From Paracoccaceae bacterium (GTDB taxonomy: Bacteria > Pseudomonadota > Alphaproteobacteria > Rhodobacterales > Rhodobacteraceae), in contig JANQRE010000033.1 of NCBI GenBank assembly GCA_028284705.1, positions 1-64,000 on the forward strand: a stretch of 64,000 bases of DNA, written 5' to 3'. Both the position numbers and the translations under genes were made by a program. How positions within the stretch are numbered: the first letter of the stretch is position 1; each line of letters begins with the position of its first letter. The notes beneath the pieces are model-generated. The model did no database searches, was not told where the DNA came from, and saw only the letters and a list, made by a program, of their open reading frames with translations. Below, piece after piece: positions 45,013 to 53,664 of the stretch.

Positions 45013-45503
45013 TCCGCGCTTGTGTGCCTTGGCCGAACACGTGCCTGCGGACCCCGGCGGAGGGGGTGACAGAGATTACCGATGACATTCGGGCGATCTG
45101 GGATGACATGATCGACACGATGGAGGCCATGCCGGGGTTTGGGCTCGCCGCGGTGCAGATCGGGGTGATGAAACAGCTTGCCGTTGTGGACGCGTCCGAG
45201 GATCGGGGACGGGCGGTGCGCATGGCGAATCCGGAGGTGTTGCACGCCTCCGCTAAGTTGCGGGACCATGTGGAAGCGTCGCCAAACCTGCCCGGCGTGT
45301 CGGCAAAAATCTCCCGCCCGCGCGCCGTCACGGTTCGGTTTCTGAACTCCGATGGCGATTGGCAAGAGCAGGATTTCGTTGGCCTTTGGTCCACCAGCGT
45401 CCAGCATCAGATCGACCATCTGAACGGCAAGATGTATTTCGACCATCTCAGCCGAACGAAGCGCGACATGTTGATCAAGAAATCCAGGAGGGCAGCAAAA
45501 TGA
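45009..45503 (+). CDS. Peptide deformylase-like protein 3, probable pseudoenzyme
   Basis: A 164-residue third paralogue. The first motif reads [10 protein letters not shown] (Pro to Val), the second reads EASPNLPG at 89-96 with no Cys in the metal-ligand position, and the third reads QHQIDHLNG with the catalytic Glu replaced by Gln (H133-Q134-x-x-H137). These changes should abolish deformylase activity. The gene is nevertheless intact, coupled to both neighbours by 4-base overlaps and shares its frame-preserving length, so it is probably expressed. It may modulate the other two. Confidence 0.85.
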   Translation: MIRACVPWPNTCLRTPAEGVTEITDDIRAIWDDMIDTMEAMPGFGLAAVQIGVMKQLAVVDASEDRGRAVRMANPEVLHASAKLRDHVEASPNLPGVSAKISRPRAVTVRFLNSDGDWQEQDFVGLWSTSVQHQIDHLNGKMYFDHLSRTKRDMLIKKSRRAAK

Positions 45504-46399
45504 AGGTGATTTTCATGGGCACGCCCGATTTCTCGGTTCCGGTGCTGGAGGCGCTGGTGACCGCGGGGCATGAGGTGATTTGTGTCTATTCCCAACCGCC
45601 CAGACCTGCTGGCCGGGGGAAACGGGAACGGCCCTCACCGGTGCATACCAAAGCGGAGGCGTTGGGGTTGCCGGTGCGCCATCCCCAATCCTTGAAATCC
45701 GCCGAAGAGCAGGCGGCATTCGCCGCGCTTAATGCCGATGTCGCGGTTGTGGTCGCCTATGGTCTGATCCTGCCGCAGGCGGTGCTCGACGCTCCGACGC
45801 AGGGCTGCCTGAATATCCATGCCTCGCTTTTGCCGCGCTGGCGCGGAGCGGCCCCCATTCATCGCGCGATCATGGCAGGTGACGCCAAAACAGGCGTGTG
45901 CATCATGCAGATGGAGGCGGGTCTCGACACCGGACCGGTTCTCTTGCGGCGCGAAACAGAGATCGCGGCGGACGACACCACCGGCACTTTGCATGACCGG
46001 CTGGCGGTAATGGGAGCCGAGGCGATTGTGGAGGCCCTCGACCGGCTCGATACGCTGGTGCCGGAGCCGCAATCTGAGACCGGTGTGACCTATGCCGAGA
46101 AGATCGACAAGTCGGAAGCACGCGTGGATTGGTCAAAGCCCGCGGAAGAGGTCGACCGTCTGATCCGGGGCCTCTCTCCCTCCCCTGGGGCCTGGACTTC
46201 GATCAACAGGGAGCGGATCAAACTGCTTGGGTCCCGCGTGACCTCGGACGAAGGTCTGCACGGCGCCGTCTTGGGGGGCTTTCGCATCGCCTGCGGTACT
46301 GGCGCCGTTCAGATCACCCGGGCGCAGCGGGAGGGCAAAAAGCCGATGGATATCAAAGACTTCCTGCGCGGCTTCTTCTTTCCAAAGCGCATCAGCTAG
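45500..46399 (+). CDS. fmt: Methionyl-tRNA formyltransferase
   Basis: A 299-residue Fmt that formylates initiator Met-tRNA. Motifs are [15 protein letters not shown], the folate-binding loop [19 protein letters not shown] (with the catalytic Asn/His), and [15 protein letters not shown]. The ATG at 45500 overlaps the third deformylase stop by 4 bases; an in-frame longer start lies in that gene and is rejected. The order deformylase-fmt is a common functional pairing. It is convergent with the TRIC gene with a 4-base overlap. Confidence 0.95.
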   Translation: MKVIFMGTPDFSVPVLEALVTAGHEVICVYSQPPRPAGRGKRERPSPVHTKAEALGLPVRHPQSLKSAEEQAAFAALNADVAVVVAYGLILPQAVLDAPTQGCLNIHASLLPRWRGAAPIHRAIMAGDAKTGVCIMQMEAGLDTGPVLLRRETEIAADDTTGTLHDRLAVMGAEAIVEALDRLDTLVPEPQSETGVTYAEKIDKSEARVDWSKPAEEVDRLIRGLSPSPGAWTSINRERIKLLGSRVTSDEGLHGAVLGGFRIACGTGAVQITRAQREGKKPMDIKDFLRGFFFPKRIS

Positions 46400-47019
46400 C
46401 TGCGGGGTGGGCGGGCCTTGTAGGTCGGCAAGCTCCAGCCGAAGGCAAGTGATCCTGCACGCAAACACCAGGTGACAAGCGCACCGATGGCTAGCGCCGG
46501 GGCCGCGATATCGAGCTGCGTGCGAGCGATCCAGGCGACAAGCGCGCCTGCAAAAGCCGCCGAGACATAGAGTTCGCCTTGTTTCAGAACCACCGGCACA
46601 TCGCCCACCACCACGTCACGCATCAGCCCGCCCATGCAGCCCGTGATCACCCCCATGAGGATCACAATGGGGGCCGGTTGGTTCAGGCTGAGCGCGACTC
46701 CAACACCAGCGGCCACTGCGATGGCCAGAGCGAAAGAATCGAGCCAAAGCAAGGCTTTGAGGCGGGACTCGAAAAGATGTGCGGTGAAGAAAACAATCAC
46801 GGCAGCGGTGGTGGCGACGGCGAGATAGGTCGGTTCTGCAATCCGGAAGACCGGGTTTCGGTCGAGCAGAACATCGCGCACCGTGCCGCCGCCGACCGCA
46901 GTCAGCGCCGCAATGAAGATGAAGCCGATGGGATCGAGCTGTGCGCGTGAGGCCACCAAAGCGCCGGTGAGGGCGAAGATCAACACCGAGCCATAATCGA
47001 GGAGCGCAATCCAGGTCAT
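46396..47019 (-). CDS. TRIC-type (UPF0126) membrane protein
   Basis: A 207-residue protein made of two homologous units of three membrane helices each, the UPF0126/TRIC cation channel layout. The repeated [16 protein letters not shown] in the first half and [15 protein letters not shown] in the second are the characteristic G-G-x-x-R-D motifs. It may be a monovalent cation channel or anion/glycine transporter. The convergent overlap with fmt is 4 bases; the NUDIX gene overlaps upstream by 4. Confidence 0.9.
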   Translation of the reverse strand: MTWIALLDYGSVLIFALTGALVASRAQLDPIGFIFIAALTAVGGGTVRDVLLDRNPVFRIAEPTYLAVATTAAVIVFFTAHLFESRLKALLWLDSFALAIAVAAGVGVALSLNQPAPIVILMGVITGCMGGLMRDVVVGDVPVVLKQGELYVSAAFAGALVAWIARTQLDIAAPALAIGALVTWCLRAGSLAFGWSLPTYKARPPRS

Positions 47020-47417
47020 ATATGCTCCCTGATCCAGTGAAGCGCGCGCTGAAAGGGCGATGCGAACCCCTCTGGGATTGGGTCGTCGAGCCCGAGCCAG
47101 AAGAACTTGAACAGATGGCCGCCATCATCGGCGCAGAAGTGCTGCCAGCGATCCCGAACTGGGGGAACGATGCGGCAGAGCGCGAAGTGCCAGACCTGTT
47201 CCTCGACGATTGCATCGGACTGACCGAGATTGAGGGCCGCACGGGTCTCTAGCCCGCTTTCCTCGAAGAGTTCACGGGCGGCGGCGCGCTCCGGTGCCTC
47301 TCCGGGTTTGATTGTGCCCTTGACGATTTGCAGGCCCGCCTTCGGATGTTCAAATGCCGGGATGCGCCGAGGTAGACCATCGGGATGCAGCGCAATGGGG
47401 CAGGCCTTCTGGGTCAT
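47016..47417 (-). CDS. NUDIX hydrolase
   Basis: A 133-residue NUDIX protein. The box [20 protein letters not shown] followed by SGL matches GX5EX7REUXEEXGU with the metal-binding Glu residues. Substrate is unknown; NUDIX enzymes cleave nucleoside diphosphates linked to another moiety. It overlaps neighbours on both sides by 4 bases. Confidence 0.88.
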   Translation of the reverse strand: MTQKACPIALHPDGLPRRIPAFEHPKAGLQIVKGTIKPGEAPERAAARELFEESGLETRAALNLGQSDAIVEEQVWHFALCRIVPPVRDRWQHFCADDGGHLFKFFWLGLDDPIPEGFASPFQRALHWIREHI

Positions 47418-47863
47418 TCCTTGAACGGTGCCATGCCCTGCCGCGCTAACTCGTCCGCACGTTCGTTTTCAGGGTGACCGGCATGGCCCTTGACCCATTC
47501 CCATGTCACATCGTGGCGGGCCTGAGCCTCATCCAGGCGCTGCCAGAGATCGAGATTTTTGATCTCGCCGCCTTTCTTTTTCCAGCCCTTCGCCTTCCAG
47601 CTATGGATCCATTTGGTGATGCCGTCTTTGACATAGGCGCTGTCGGTGACGACGGTCAGTTTCGACGGTTTTTCAAGTGTCTCCAGCGCGGTGATGGCGG
47701 CCAGAAGCTCCATCCGATTGTTCGTGGTCTCGGGCGCGCCGCCAGAAAGCTCGCGTTCTTTCACGACCGCGTCACCATCTTTTGCAAGCAGCAAAACACC
47801 CCAGCCGCCGGGCCCCGGATTGCCCGAACAGGCCCCATCCGTGTAGGCGAAGAGGTCAGGCAT
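47414..47863 (-). CDS. rnhA: Ribonuclease HI
   Basis: A 149-residue RNase HI that removes RNA from RNA-DNA hybrids. The catalytic Asp, Glu, Asp, Asp positions are seen in [34 protein letters not shown] and [18 protein letters not shown]. It overlaps the methyltransferase gene by 8 bases and the NUDIX gene by 4, so it lies in the middle of a chain of overlapping leftward genes. Confidence 0.95.
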   Translation of the reverse strand: MPDLFAYTDGACSGNPGPGGWGVLLLAKDGDAVVKERELSGGAPETTNNRMELLAAITALETLEKPSKLTVVTDSAYVKDGITKWIHSWKAKGWKKKGGEIKNLDLWQRLDEAQARHDVTWEWVKGHAGHPENERADELARQGMAPFKE

Positions 47864-48452
47864 GTTTGATCGCTTGCAGGATGATGTAAGGCGAGACCTC
47901 TTTCGACAGACCGGCCTCGGCGCCCTCGCGTTTGCTGAGCACCCGGAAGCCTGCCTTCATCAGCATCGCCGTCAGTTCCTTGGGCGTGAAATAACAATAA
48001 CGCCGTCCGATGGCGTCGCGGCTTTCGCCGCGCCCGGTCTTCATGCCGAGGTGGAAATGGCCCTGAAATTTCAGCGCCGCAGCGCAATCGGAGATGTAGT
48101 CGGCCACTTTGTGCCGCGGGGCGTGCAGCAGGCTGAAATTGGCCCAGATCGCATCATAGGTCGGCAGCTTGGGCAGGTCATCAAAGGTCGCCTGCCGCGC
48201 TTCGAGGTCGAACCGCTTGCGGGCAAGGGCGACCATCTCGGCACTTGCATCGACAGGGTCCGGGCGATGACCGGCATCGCGAAAATGCGCCGACGATTGG
48301 CCCGGTCCGCAGCCCAGATCGAGGACATAGGCGTTTGGCGGCAGCAGAGCCAGGAAGCGCTTCAGATCGTCATCGGGCTCTGGGCTGCCAAAGCGATCCG
48401 CGTATTCCGAGGCTTTGGCGTCATAGACGGCAAGAGTTTCGGCGTCAGTCAT
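47856..48452 (-). CDS. Class I SAM-dependent methyltransferase
   Basis: A 198-residue methyltransferase. Motif I is [15 protein letters not shown], motif II is [15 protein letters not shown], and a later [14 protein letters not shown] is seen. The substrate is unknown; the domain type resembles small-molecule methyltransferases. The ATG at 48452 overlaps the LysE gene stop by 4 bases; a longer frame to 48812 lies inside that gene. Confidence 0.83.
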   Translation of the reverse strand: MTDAETLAVYDAKASEYADRFGSPEPDDDLKRFLALLPPNAYVLDLGCGPGQSSAHFRDAGHRPDPVDASAEMVALARKRFDLEARQATFDDLPKLPTYDAIWANFSLLHAPRHKVADYISDCAAALKFQGHFHLGMKTGRGESRDAIGRRYCYFTPKELTAMLMKAGFRVLSKREGAEAGLSKEVSPYIILQAIKHA

Positions 48453-49063
48453 GCGCGCTCCAGCGCAAGCCGCGCGGCAAGGGCTGCGAAGACGGCTGCA
48501 AAGGTCCGGTTCAGCCAGGCCATGAGACGCGCGGAGCCGAGGATTTTGCTGCGCGCGGCGGAAGCGAAGAGGCCGTAGAGCACAAAAACTGCAAAGGTCA
48601 TGGCCATGAAAACGAGGCCAAGCAGCGTCATTTCTAATGTTGCGGTGGCGGGGTTGCCGGACAGAAAGGGTGGCAAAAGCGCGAAAAAGAAGATCGAGAG
48701 CTTCGGGTTGAGGATGTTGATCAGTGCGCCGCGCCGCGCGATGCGGAAGCCTGCGTCGCGTGTCGTGCGCGGCTCGATGGCCAGCGCGCCACCGGAGCGC
48801 AGCATCTGCCACGCGAGGTAGAGCAGGTAGGCGACGCCTGCGAATTTCACGATATTGAACAGCAATGCGGAGGTGTGAAGGATCGCCGCGACCCCCAAAG
48901 TGGCGGCAAGGAGATGCGGCACGATCCCGAACGTGCAGCCCAAGGCGGCCCAGAGCGCAGCACGCCGTCCCTGACCGAGCCCGAGTGCCAGCGTGTAGAT
49001 CACACCCGTGCCGGGGGCGAGGACGACCACGAGCGAAGTGATTAAAAATTGTGCACTTATCAT
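48449..49063 (-). CDS. LysE-family amino acid exporter
   Basis: A 204-residue membrane protein of the LysE/RhtB family with six helices. The N-terminus ITSLVVVLAPGTGVIYTLAL and GALINILNPKLSIFFFALLP are characteristic. Substrate may be an amino acid or homoserine lactone. The ATG at 49063 gives the compact N-terminus; the longer frame to 49141 adds unsupported residues. It is first in a leftward chain of LysE, methyltransferase, rnhA, NUDIX and TRIC genes. Confidence 0.88.
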   Translation of the reverse strand: MISAQFLITSLVVVLAPGTGVIYTLALGLGQGRRAALWAALGCTFGIVPHLLAATLGVAAILHTSALLFNIVKFAGVAYLLYLAWQMLRSGGALAIEPRTTRDAGFRIARRGALINILNPKLSIFFFALLPPFLSGNPATATLEMTLLGLVFMAMTFAVFVLYGLFASAARSKILGSARLMAWLNRTFAAVFAALAARLALERA

Positions 49064-49133
49064 GGGGTCTCCTCGAAACTGATCCACGACAGACCTATCA
49101 TGATGCTCATGGATGTCACGAGGAGATGCGAAG

Positions 49134-49505
49134 ATGTTCAAGTGGAAACCGGGCGATGATGTCGGCGCGCTGGACGACTGGCCGTTCGAGGCACCCGAGA
49201 GTGACTACCGTATCGAACGCGGTGCGCCCAAGGCCTCGGGACGGCTTGAGGCAGGTGGGCCAGGGCAACCCACGCGCTACGGTATCTGGCGCTGCACCGA
49301 GGGGGCGGTGAGTTGCGTCGAACAAGGAGATGAGTTGATGGTGATCCTCGAAGGGCATTGCTTCGTGACAGATCACGCGACCGGAGAGGTGACCGAGCTT
49401 AGTGCCGGCGATGCCTGTTTCTCCCGCAACGGGCGGCGGGTGACCTGGGATGTGCGAGAGACTGTGACAAAGGTCTTCTTCGGCGCAAAGGCGGGTGGGT
49501 TCTGA
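49134..49505 (+). CDS. Cupin-domain protein (DUF861-type)
   Basis: A 123-residue single-domain cupin with IWRCTEGAVSCVEQGDELMV and EGHCFVTDHATGEV, the DUF861 pattern. It probably forms a dimeric barrel. The ATG at 49134 follows GAGGAG with 8-base spacing. It may be an enzyme or a small-ligand sensor; no metal-ligand His pair typical of active cupins is visible. Divergent from the LysE gene, convergent with the acyl-CoA synthetase. Confidence 0.8.
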   Translation: MFKWKPGDDVGALDDWPFEAPESDYRIERGAPKASGRLEAGGPGQPTRYGIWRCTEGAVSCVEQGDELMVILEGHCFVTDHATGEVTELSAGDACFSRNGRRVTWDVRETVTKVFFGAKAGGF

Positions 49506-49523
49506 GATTACCTATCAACCCGA

Positions 49524-51149
49524 TCAAAGGGTCTTGGCGAGTGTGCGCAATTCGAACTTTTGGATTTTGCCGGTCGAGGTTTTCGGCAGCTCCTGAAACA
49601 CCACCTGTTTCGGCGTCTTGAACCCCGCAAGCTGGCTGCGGGCGTGGGCGATGAGGTCCTCAGCGCTTGCTGTCTCGCCGTCCTTCAACTCGACAAATGC
49701 GCAGGGTACCTCGCCCCATTTCTCGTCGGGTTTGGCGACAACAGCACAGAGGCTGACCGCAGGATGCGACATCAAAACGCCCTCGACTTCGACGGACGAG
49801 ACGTTCTCACCGCCTGAGATGATGATGTCTTTCGCCCGATCGGCGATCTGAATATGCGTGTCTGGGTGCTGGACCGCGATGTCGCCCGAGTGGAAGTGAC
49901 CGCCCTCGAACGCTTCGTTCGTGGCCTCCGGGTTTTTCAGATAGCCTTTCATCACCGCGTTGCCGCGCATCACAATCTCGCCTTGGGTGGCGGCGTCCAT
50001 GGGGATCTGGGTGTTCTTTTCATCCACGACGGTGACGTATTCCATCATGGGAAACGCAACACCTTGGCGGGATTTCAGCATGGATTTGCGATCCTGCGGT
50101 TCGCCGTCCCAGTCGGCATCCCAGAGACATTCGGTGACATGGCCATAGGTCTCTGTCAGGCCGTAGACATGGGTGACGTTGAAGCCCAATTGCTCAAACT
50201 TATCGAGCGTTGCAGGTGCGGGCGGGGCGCCGGCCGTAAAGACCTCGACGGTATGCTCGAAGTCGCGGCGCTCAATCGCCTTGGCATTTACGATCATGTT
50301 GAGAACGATTGGTGCGCCGCCAAAATGGGTGACGCCTTCATCGGCAATGGCGTTGTAAATCGCGCTCGCGGTGATGTCCCTGCAACAGACAAGTGTGCCG
50401 CCCAGAACCGGCATCATCCAGGTGTGATTCCAGCCATTGCAGTGGAACAGCGGCACGATGGCCAGGAATTTCGGGTGCAACTGCATGCGCCAGGAGATCA
50501 CCGTTCCCATCGTCATCAGATATGCGCCCCGGTGGTGATAGACGACGCCTTTTGGTCGACCGGTCGTGCCGGATGTGTAGTTGAGGGAAAGGCTTTCCCA
50601 TTCGTCTTCCGGCATGATCCAGTCGAAGTCGGGGTCGCCCTCAGCAAGCAGGTCTTCATATTCAAGGTGAGCGCCGGTGGCAGGGAAACCGGCCTGAGCA
50701 TCAGCAACCTCAATGATCTCAGGTCCGGGGCCTTCGCAAGCCTCTTTAGCCGCAACTGCGAGGTCGAGGAATTGCGTGTCGCAGAGCACGATTTTCGCCT
50801 CACCATGGTCGAAGATATACGCGACCGTACCGATATCGAGGCGGGTGTTTATCGTGTTCAGAACAGCGCCACAGGCCGGTACGCCAAAATGCGCCTCGGC
50901 CTGAGCCGGCAAGTTCGGGATAAGGGTCGCAACCACATCACCCGGAGCAACACCCCGTTTGGCGAGCGCGGAGGCCAGTTGGGAGACGCGGGCATGATAT
51001 TCCGCATAGGTAAAGCGGCGCGCGCCGTAGATCACCGCCTCGCGGTTTGGGAACACGCCGCGGGCGCGGTTGAGGTGGGACAAAGGCGTGAGCGGTACGA
51101 AATTTGCGCTGCGCTTCTCCAGACCGGTCTCGTCATTCATCCAACCCAT
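49524..51149 (-). CDS. Acyl-CoA synthetase (AMP-forming)
   Basis: A 541-residue AMP-binding enzyme. The P-loop is LNYTSGTTGRPKGVVY, A5 is HVYGLTETYGHV, A7 is FHSGDIAV and A10 has the catalytic Lys in KTSTGKIQKFELR. The start MGWMNDETGLEKRSANFVPL places the usual N-terminus; a GGAGGAGG sequence lies about 10 bases upstream. It activates a carboxylic acid, likely medium-chain or a branched acid, for oxidation. Substrate cannot be told. Confidence 0.88.
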   Translation of the reverse strand: MGWMNDETGLEKRSANFVPLTPLSHLNRARGVFPNREAVIYGARRFTYAEYHARVSQLASALAKRGVAPGDVVATLIPNLPAQAEAHFGVPACGAVLNTINTRLDIGTVAYIFDHGEAKIVLCDTQFLDLAVAAKEACEGPGPEIIEVADAQAGFPATGAHLEYEDLLAEGDPDFDWIMPEDEWESLSLNYTSGTTGRPKGVVYHHRGAYLMTMGTVISWRMQLHPKFLAIVPLFHCNGWNHTWMMPVLGGTLVCCRDITASAIYNAIADEGVTHFGGAPIVLNMIVNAKAIERRDFEHTVEVFTAGAPPAPATLDKFEQLGFNVTHVYGLTETYGHVTECLWDADWDGEPQDRKSMLKSRQGVAFPMMEYVTVVDEKNTQIPMDAATQGEIVMRGNAVMKGYLKNPEATNEAFEGGHFHSGDIAVQHPDTHIQIADRAKDIIISGGENVSSVEVEGVLMSHPAVSLCAVVAKPDEKWGEVPCAFVELKDGETASAEDLIAHARSQLAGFKTPKQVVFQELPKTSTGKIQKFELRTLAKTL

Positions 51150-51238
51150 GGGCCACATCCTCCTCCAAGAGCGTGGGTAAGGATGCAAAATAGGTCTCGG
51201 ATTGAAAAGAGTGAAAGTTGCGGTCAAGACTGGCGCCT

Positions 51239-52174
51239 ATGAGCCAGGCCGGACCTACGAACGCAACCTTTCACGCTGCCCTGTTTGCGATGGGCGGCAT
51301 GGGGCTTCTTGGGTTCATCGATAATTTTGTGGCACGCATGGCGCAGGATATCGGGGTCTGGCAGTTTCACGGCGTTCGATCGGCCATCGTTCTTGCGGCG
51401 TTTGTGCCGCTGGCGGTTTGGATGGGCTGGAAGATCCGGCCTGTGCGTGCCTGGGCGATAGGGCTGCGCAGCTTTCTTACGTCCACCGCGATGATCCTCT
51501 ATTTCGGCGCCTTGGCGAGCTTGCCAATTGCCGAAGTCGCCGCAGGGCTGTTCACCTCGCCGATCTGGGTGCTGGTCTTGAGTTGGGGCCTTTTGCGCCA
51601 CCGGATCGGTCCTGTGCGGATTTTGGCCGTCGCGATTGGGTTTGGCGGCGTGTTGATGATCCTGCGACCGGAGGCGGCGGGCATGTCGTGGATGTCATTC
51701 GTGCCGTTGGTTGCCGGTCTTTTCTGGGCCTGCGGGGCGATTGCGACCCGCACGATCTGCGCAGAGGAGGGGGCATCAGCGCTTTTGGTCGGCTTCTTCG
51801 CAGGACTTGGAACCTGGGGGGCGCTGGGGCTTGCATATTTCGCAGCGATGGGCGTTGAGACCGACCCGTTGCGTGATGGGTTCTTCGGCACCGGCTGGCA
51901 GCCATTTACCGCCGTCGCGTGGGCGGTCCTGCTGGGGCAAGCGGTGATATCGCTGATTGGCGTTGGCATGCTGACCCGCGCCTACCAACTCGCCGATGCA
52001 AGCCATGTGGCGGTGTTTGAATACGCGTTTCTCGTGTCTGCGGGATTCTGGGCTTATGTGCTGTACGCGCAAATCCCCGATCCGATGGCCCTGGTCGGCA
52101 TCGCGCTGATTGCCGTGGCGGGCATGTTGATTGTCTTGCGCTCGGCCCCGGCTGCCGTGGCGGACAGCACATGA
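51239..52174 (+). CDS. EamA-family (DMT) transporter
   Basis: A 311-residue membrane protein with ten helices in two EamA repeats: LLGFIDNFVARMAQDIG and LTSTAMILYFGALASLPIAE in the first half, LGQAVISLIGVGMLTRAYQL and VAVFEYAFLVSAGFWAYVL in the second. Exporters of metabolites or amino acids are common in this family. The ATG at 51239 is chosen over 51218. Its stop codon overlaps the sulfotransferase ATG by 4 bases. Confidence 0.88.
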   Translation: MSQAGPTNATFHAALFAMGGMGLLGFIDNFVARMAQDIGVWQFHGVRSAIVLAAFVPLAVWMGWKIRPVRAWAIGLRSFLTSTAMILYFGALASLPIAEVAAGLFTSPIWVLVLSWGLLRHRIGPVRILAVAIGFGGVLMILRPEAAGMSWMSFVPLVAGLFWACGAIATRTICAEEGASALLVGFFAGLGTWGALGLAYFAAMGVETDPLRDGFFGTGWQPFTAVAWAVLLGQAVISLIGVGMLTRAYQLADASHVAVFEYAFLVSAGFWAYVLYAQIPDPMALVGIALIAVAGMLIVLRSAPAAVADST

Positions 52175-52815
52175 TCATCTCGCAGGCGCATAATTACATC
52201 TTTGTGCACATCCCGAAGACAGGAGGTACGTCTTTGGCGTTGGCCTTGGAGCAACGGGTGGGCGGGGACGACATCCTGCTCGGCGATACACCAAAAGCCC
52301 GGAAACGTCGTCGACGTGTGAAGGACGTGAAGGCTGCGGGGCGGCTTTGGAAGCATTCGACATTGCGCGATATCCCGGGTCTGGTGAGCGAGGCGGATAT
52401 CGAAGCGGCGCGTGTCTTCACGCTGGTGCGCAACCCTTGGGACCGGATCGTAAGCTACTATCACTGGCTGCGGGAGCAGAGTTTTCAACATGCGGCTGTG
52501 GGATTGGCACGGGATTTGGAGTTCTCGGCCTTTCTCAATCATCCGCAGACGGTGGCGAGCCTCAAAGCCAGCCCTTATCGATCCTATGTCACGCAAAGCG
52601 ATGGGCGAGAGCACTGCGATCTCTATCTCAGACTGGAACATATCGACGAGGATTTGCCTCAGCTCGAAGCGCTGGTCGATCTGAAACTCGGTGCTATGCC
52701 CCATGAGAACCGGTCGGAGCGGGGCGACTATCGTCGCATCTATTCGGACCCGGATCGCGATCTGGTGGCGGAGATCGCCGCGGATGATATTGCTCGATTT
52801 GGATATGACTTCTGA
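52171..52815 (+). CDS. Sulfotransferase-family protein
   Basis: A 214-residue cytoplasmic protein with the PAPS-binding motifs: 5'-phosphosulfate loop FVHIPKTGGTSLALA and 3'-phosphate site TLVRNPWDRIVSYYHW. It resembles sulfotransferase family 2 proteins that modify glycans. The acceptor is unknown. It is translationally coupled to the EamA transporter gene, which suggests that the sulfated product or a precursor might be exported. A dispersed repeat copy lies 6 bases after its stop. Confidence 0.85.
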   Translation: MIISQAHNYIFVHIPKTGGTSLALALEQRVGGDDILLGDTPKARKRRRRVKDVKAAGRLWKHSTLRDIPGLVSEADIEAARVFTLVRNPWDRIVSYYHWLREQSFQHAAVGLARDLEFSAFLNHPQTVASLKASPYRSYVTQSDGREHCDLYLRLEHIDEDLPQLEALVDLKLGAMPHENRSERGDYRRIYSDPDRDLVAEIAADDIARFGYDF

Positions 52816-52821
52816 GCCGTA

Positions 52822-52851
52822 GTTCATCGCTCCCTTACGGGACCGCCTCGC
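52822..52851 (+). repeat. Dispersed post-stop repeat, copy C
   Basis: This 30-bp copy starts GTTCATCG, has the hairpin TCCC-TTAC-GGGA and ends CCGCCTCGC. It is 27 of 30 identical to copy B. It lies just after the sulfotransferase stop, with the next gene 115 bases further right. No T tract follows. Confidence 0.6.
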
Positions 52852-52966
52852 GATCTGATTGTTCCCAATTTGGACACAATTCGCCCAGAAATGACCTTTT
52901 TGCCGCCCTCGGGCGGGCGATTTCTCACCGCAGATTGGCCTCATCGGACAACCGATAGGTGGGAAA

Positions 52967-53584
52967 ATGTTCTTCAAGTCAAACCGCAAAGCGCGGTCCA
53001 ATTCCGAGCCTCTTGTGCTCAATATCGCCCCGGCAGCAGGCCTTTTCGCAGGCACGATGATCGGCACGCCCTATCGCTGGGCTCCGGTCGAGGAGCTGCA
53101 GGTGGGGGATGACGTTTTGACGGCGGAGAACGGCAAACAGACCATCATCGGTATTGAACGTGGCGAATTATCTGTGGCGTCCGCAAAAGCGGCCGCAGGC
53201 CAGTGGCCCCTGCTCGTTCCTGAAGGTGCACTTGGGAATGAGCAGGCCATGCTGGTCGCCCCGACGATGCGGCTTGTCATAGAGGACGCCGCAGCGGGCA
53301 TGCTTTTTGGCGAGAATTGCGTGAGCGCGAAGGCAGAGGCGCTGATCGGTCACAAGGGAATTGCCCGGGCACGCGTGCGCCAGGCACTTGAGCATGTGAC
53401 GCTCGTTTTTGATGAGCCGCAAACCCTCGTGGGTCAGGGCGGCGTGTTCTTTGACGTGCCGGACATGAATGGGGTCAGCTCTTTCCCAGCGCTTGGCGAC
53501 CGAGAAGCGCGTCTTCTGGTGCGGCATCTGGGTGAAAGTGATCGGAAAAGACGGTCGCGCGCGATCACGCCTGCATGGATATAA
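52967..53584 (+). CDS. Degenerate Hint-domain protein
   Basis: A 205-residue protein. The core matches the Rhodobacterales Hint_2 layout: GLFAGTMIGTPYRWAPVEEL followed by QVGDDVLTAENGKQ, then LLVPEGALGNEQAMLVAP and a final RVRQALEHVTLVF. In active Hint domains the first motif begins with Cys (CFTxGT) and a later motif is SPQHR; here these are GLFAGT and APTMR. Loss of the nucleophile and His implies no autoprocessing. There is no signal peptide. Function is unknown. Confidence 0.7.
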   Translation: MFFKSNRKARSNSEPLVLNIAPAAGLFAGTMIGTPYRWAPVEELQVGDDVLTAENGKQTIIGIERGELSVASAKAAAGQWPLLVPEGALGNEQAMLVAPTMRLVIEDAAAGMLFGENCVSAKAEALIGHKGIARARVRQALEHVTLVFDEPQTLVGQGGVFFDVPDMNGVSSFPALGDREARLLVRHLGESDRKRRSRAITPAWI

Positions 53585-53627
53585 TCCTTCGAGTTACGTA
53601 ATCAGTTTCCATCGTACTCAAAGAAAA

Positions 53628-53656
53628 GGCCCGGTATGCCACCGGGCCATTTTTTT
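53628..53656. terminator. Strong rho-independent terminator
   Basis: GGCCCGGT at 53628-53635 pairs perfectly with ACCGGGCC at 53641-53648, loop ATGCC, followed by A and seven T (53650-53656). It ends the Hint gene. The A-rich left flank (AAAGAAAA) gives a U tract on the other strand, so it probably also ends the convergent chemoreceptor gene. Confidence 0.92.
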
Positions 53657-53664
53657 GACACGGG

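Noticed and set aside
49854-51242. Rightward 462-codon frame opposite the acyl-CoA synthetase
   Set aside because: Antisense to a well supported AMP-binding enzyme and without recognisable domain.
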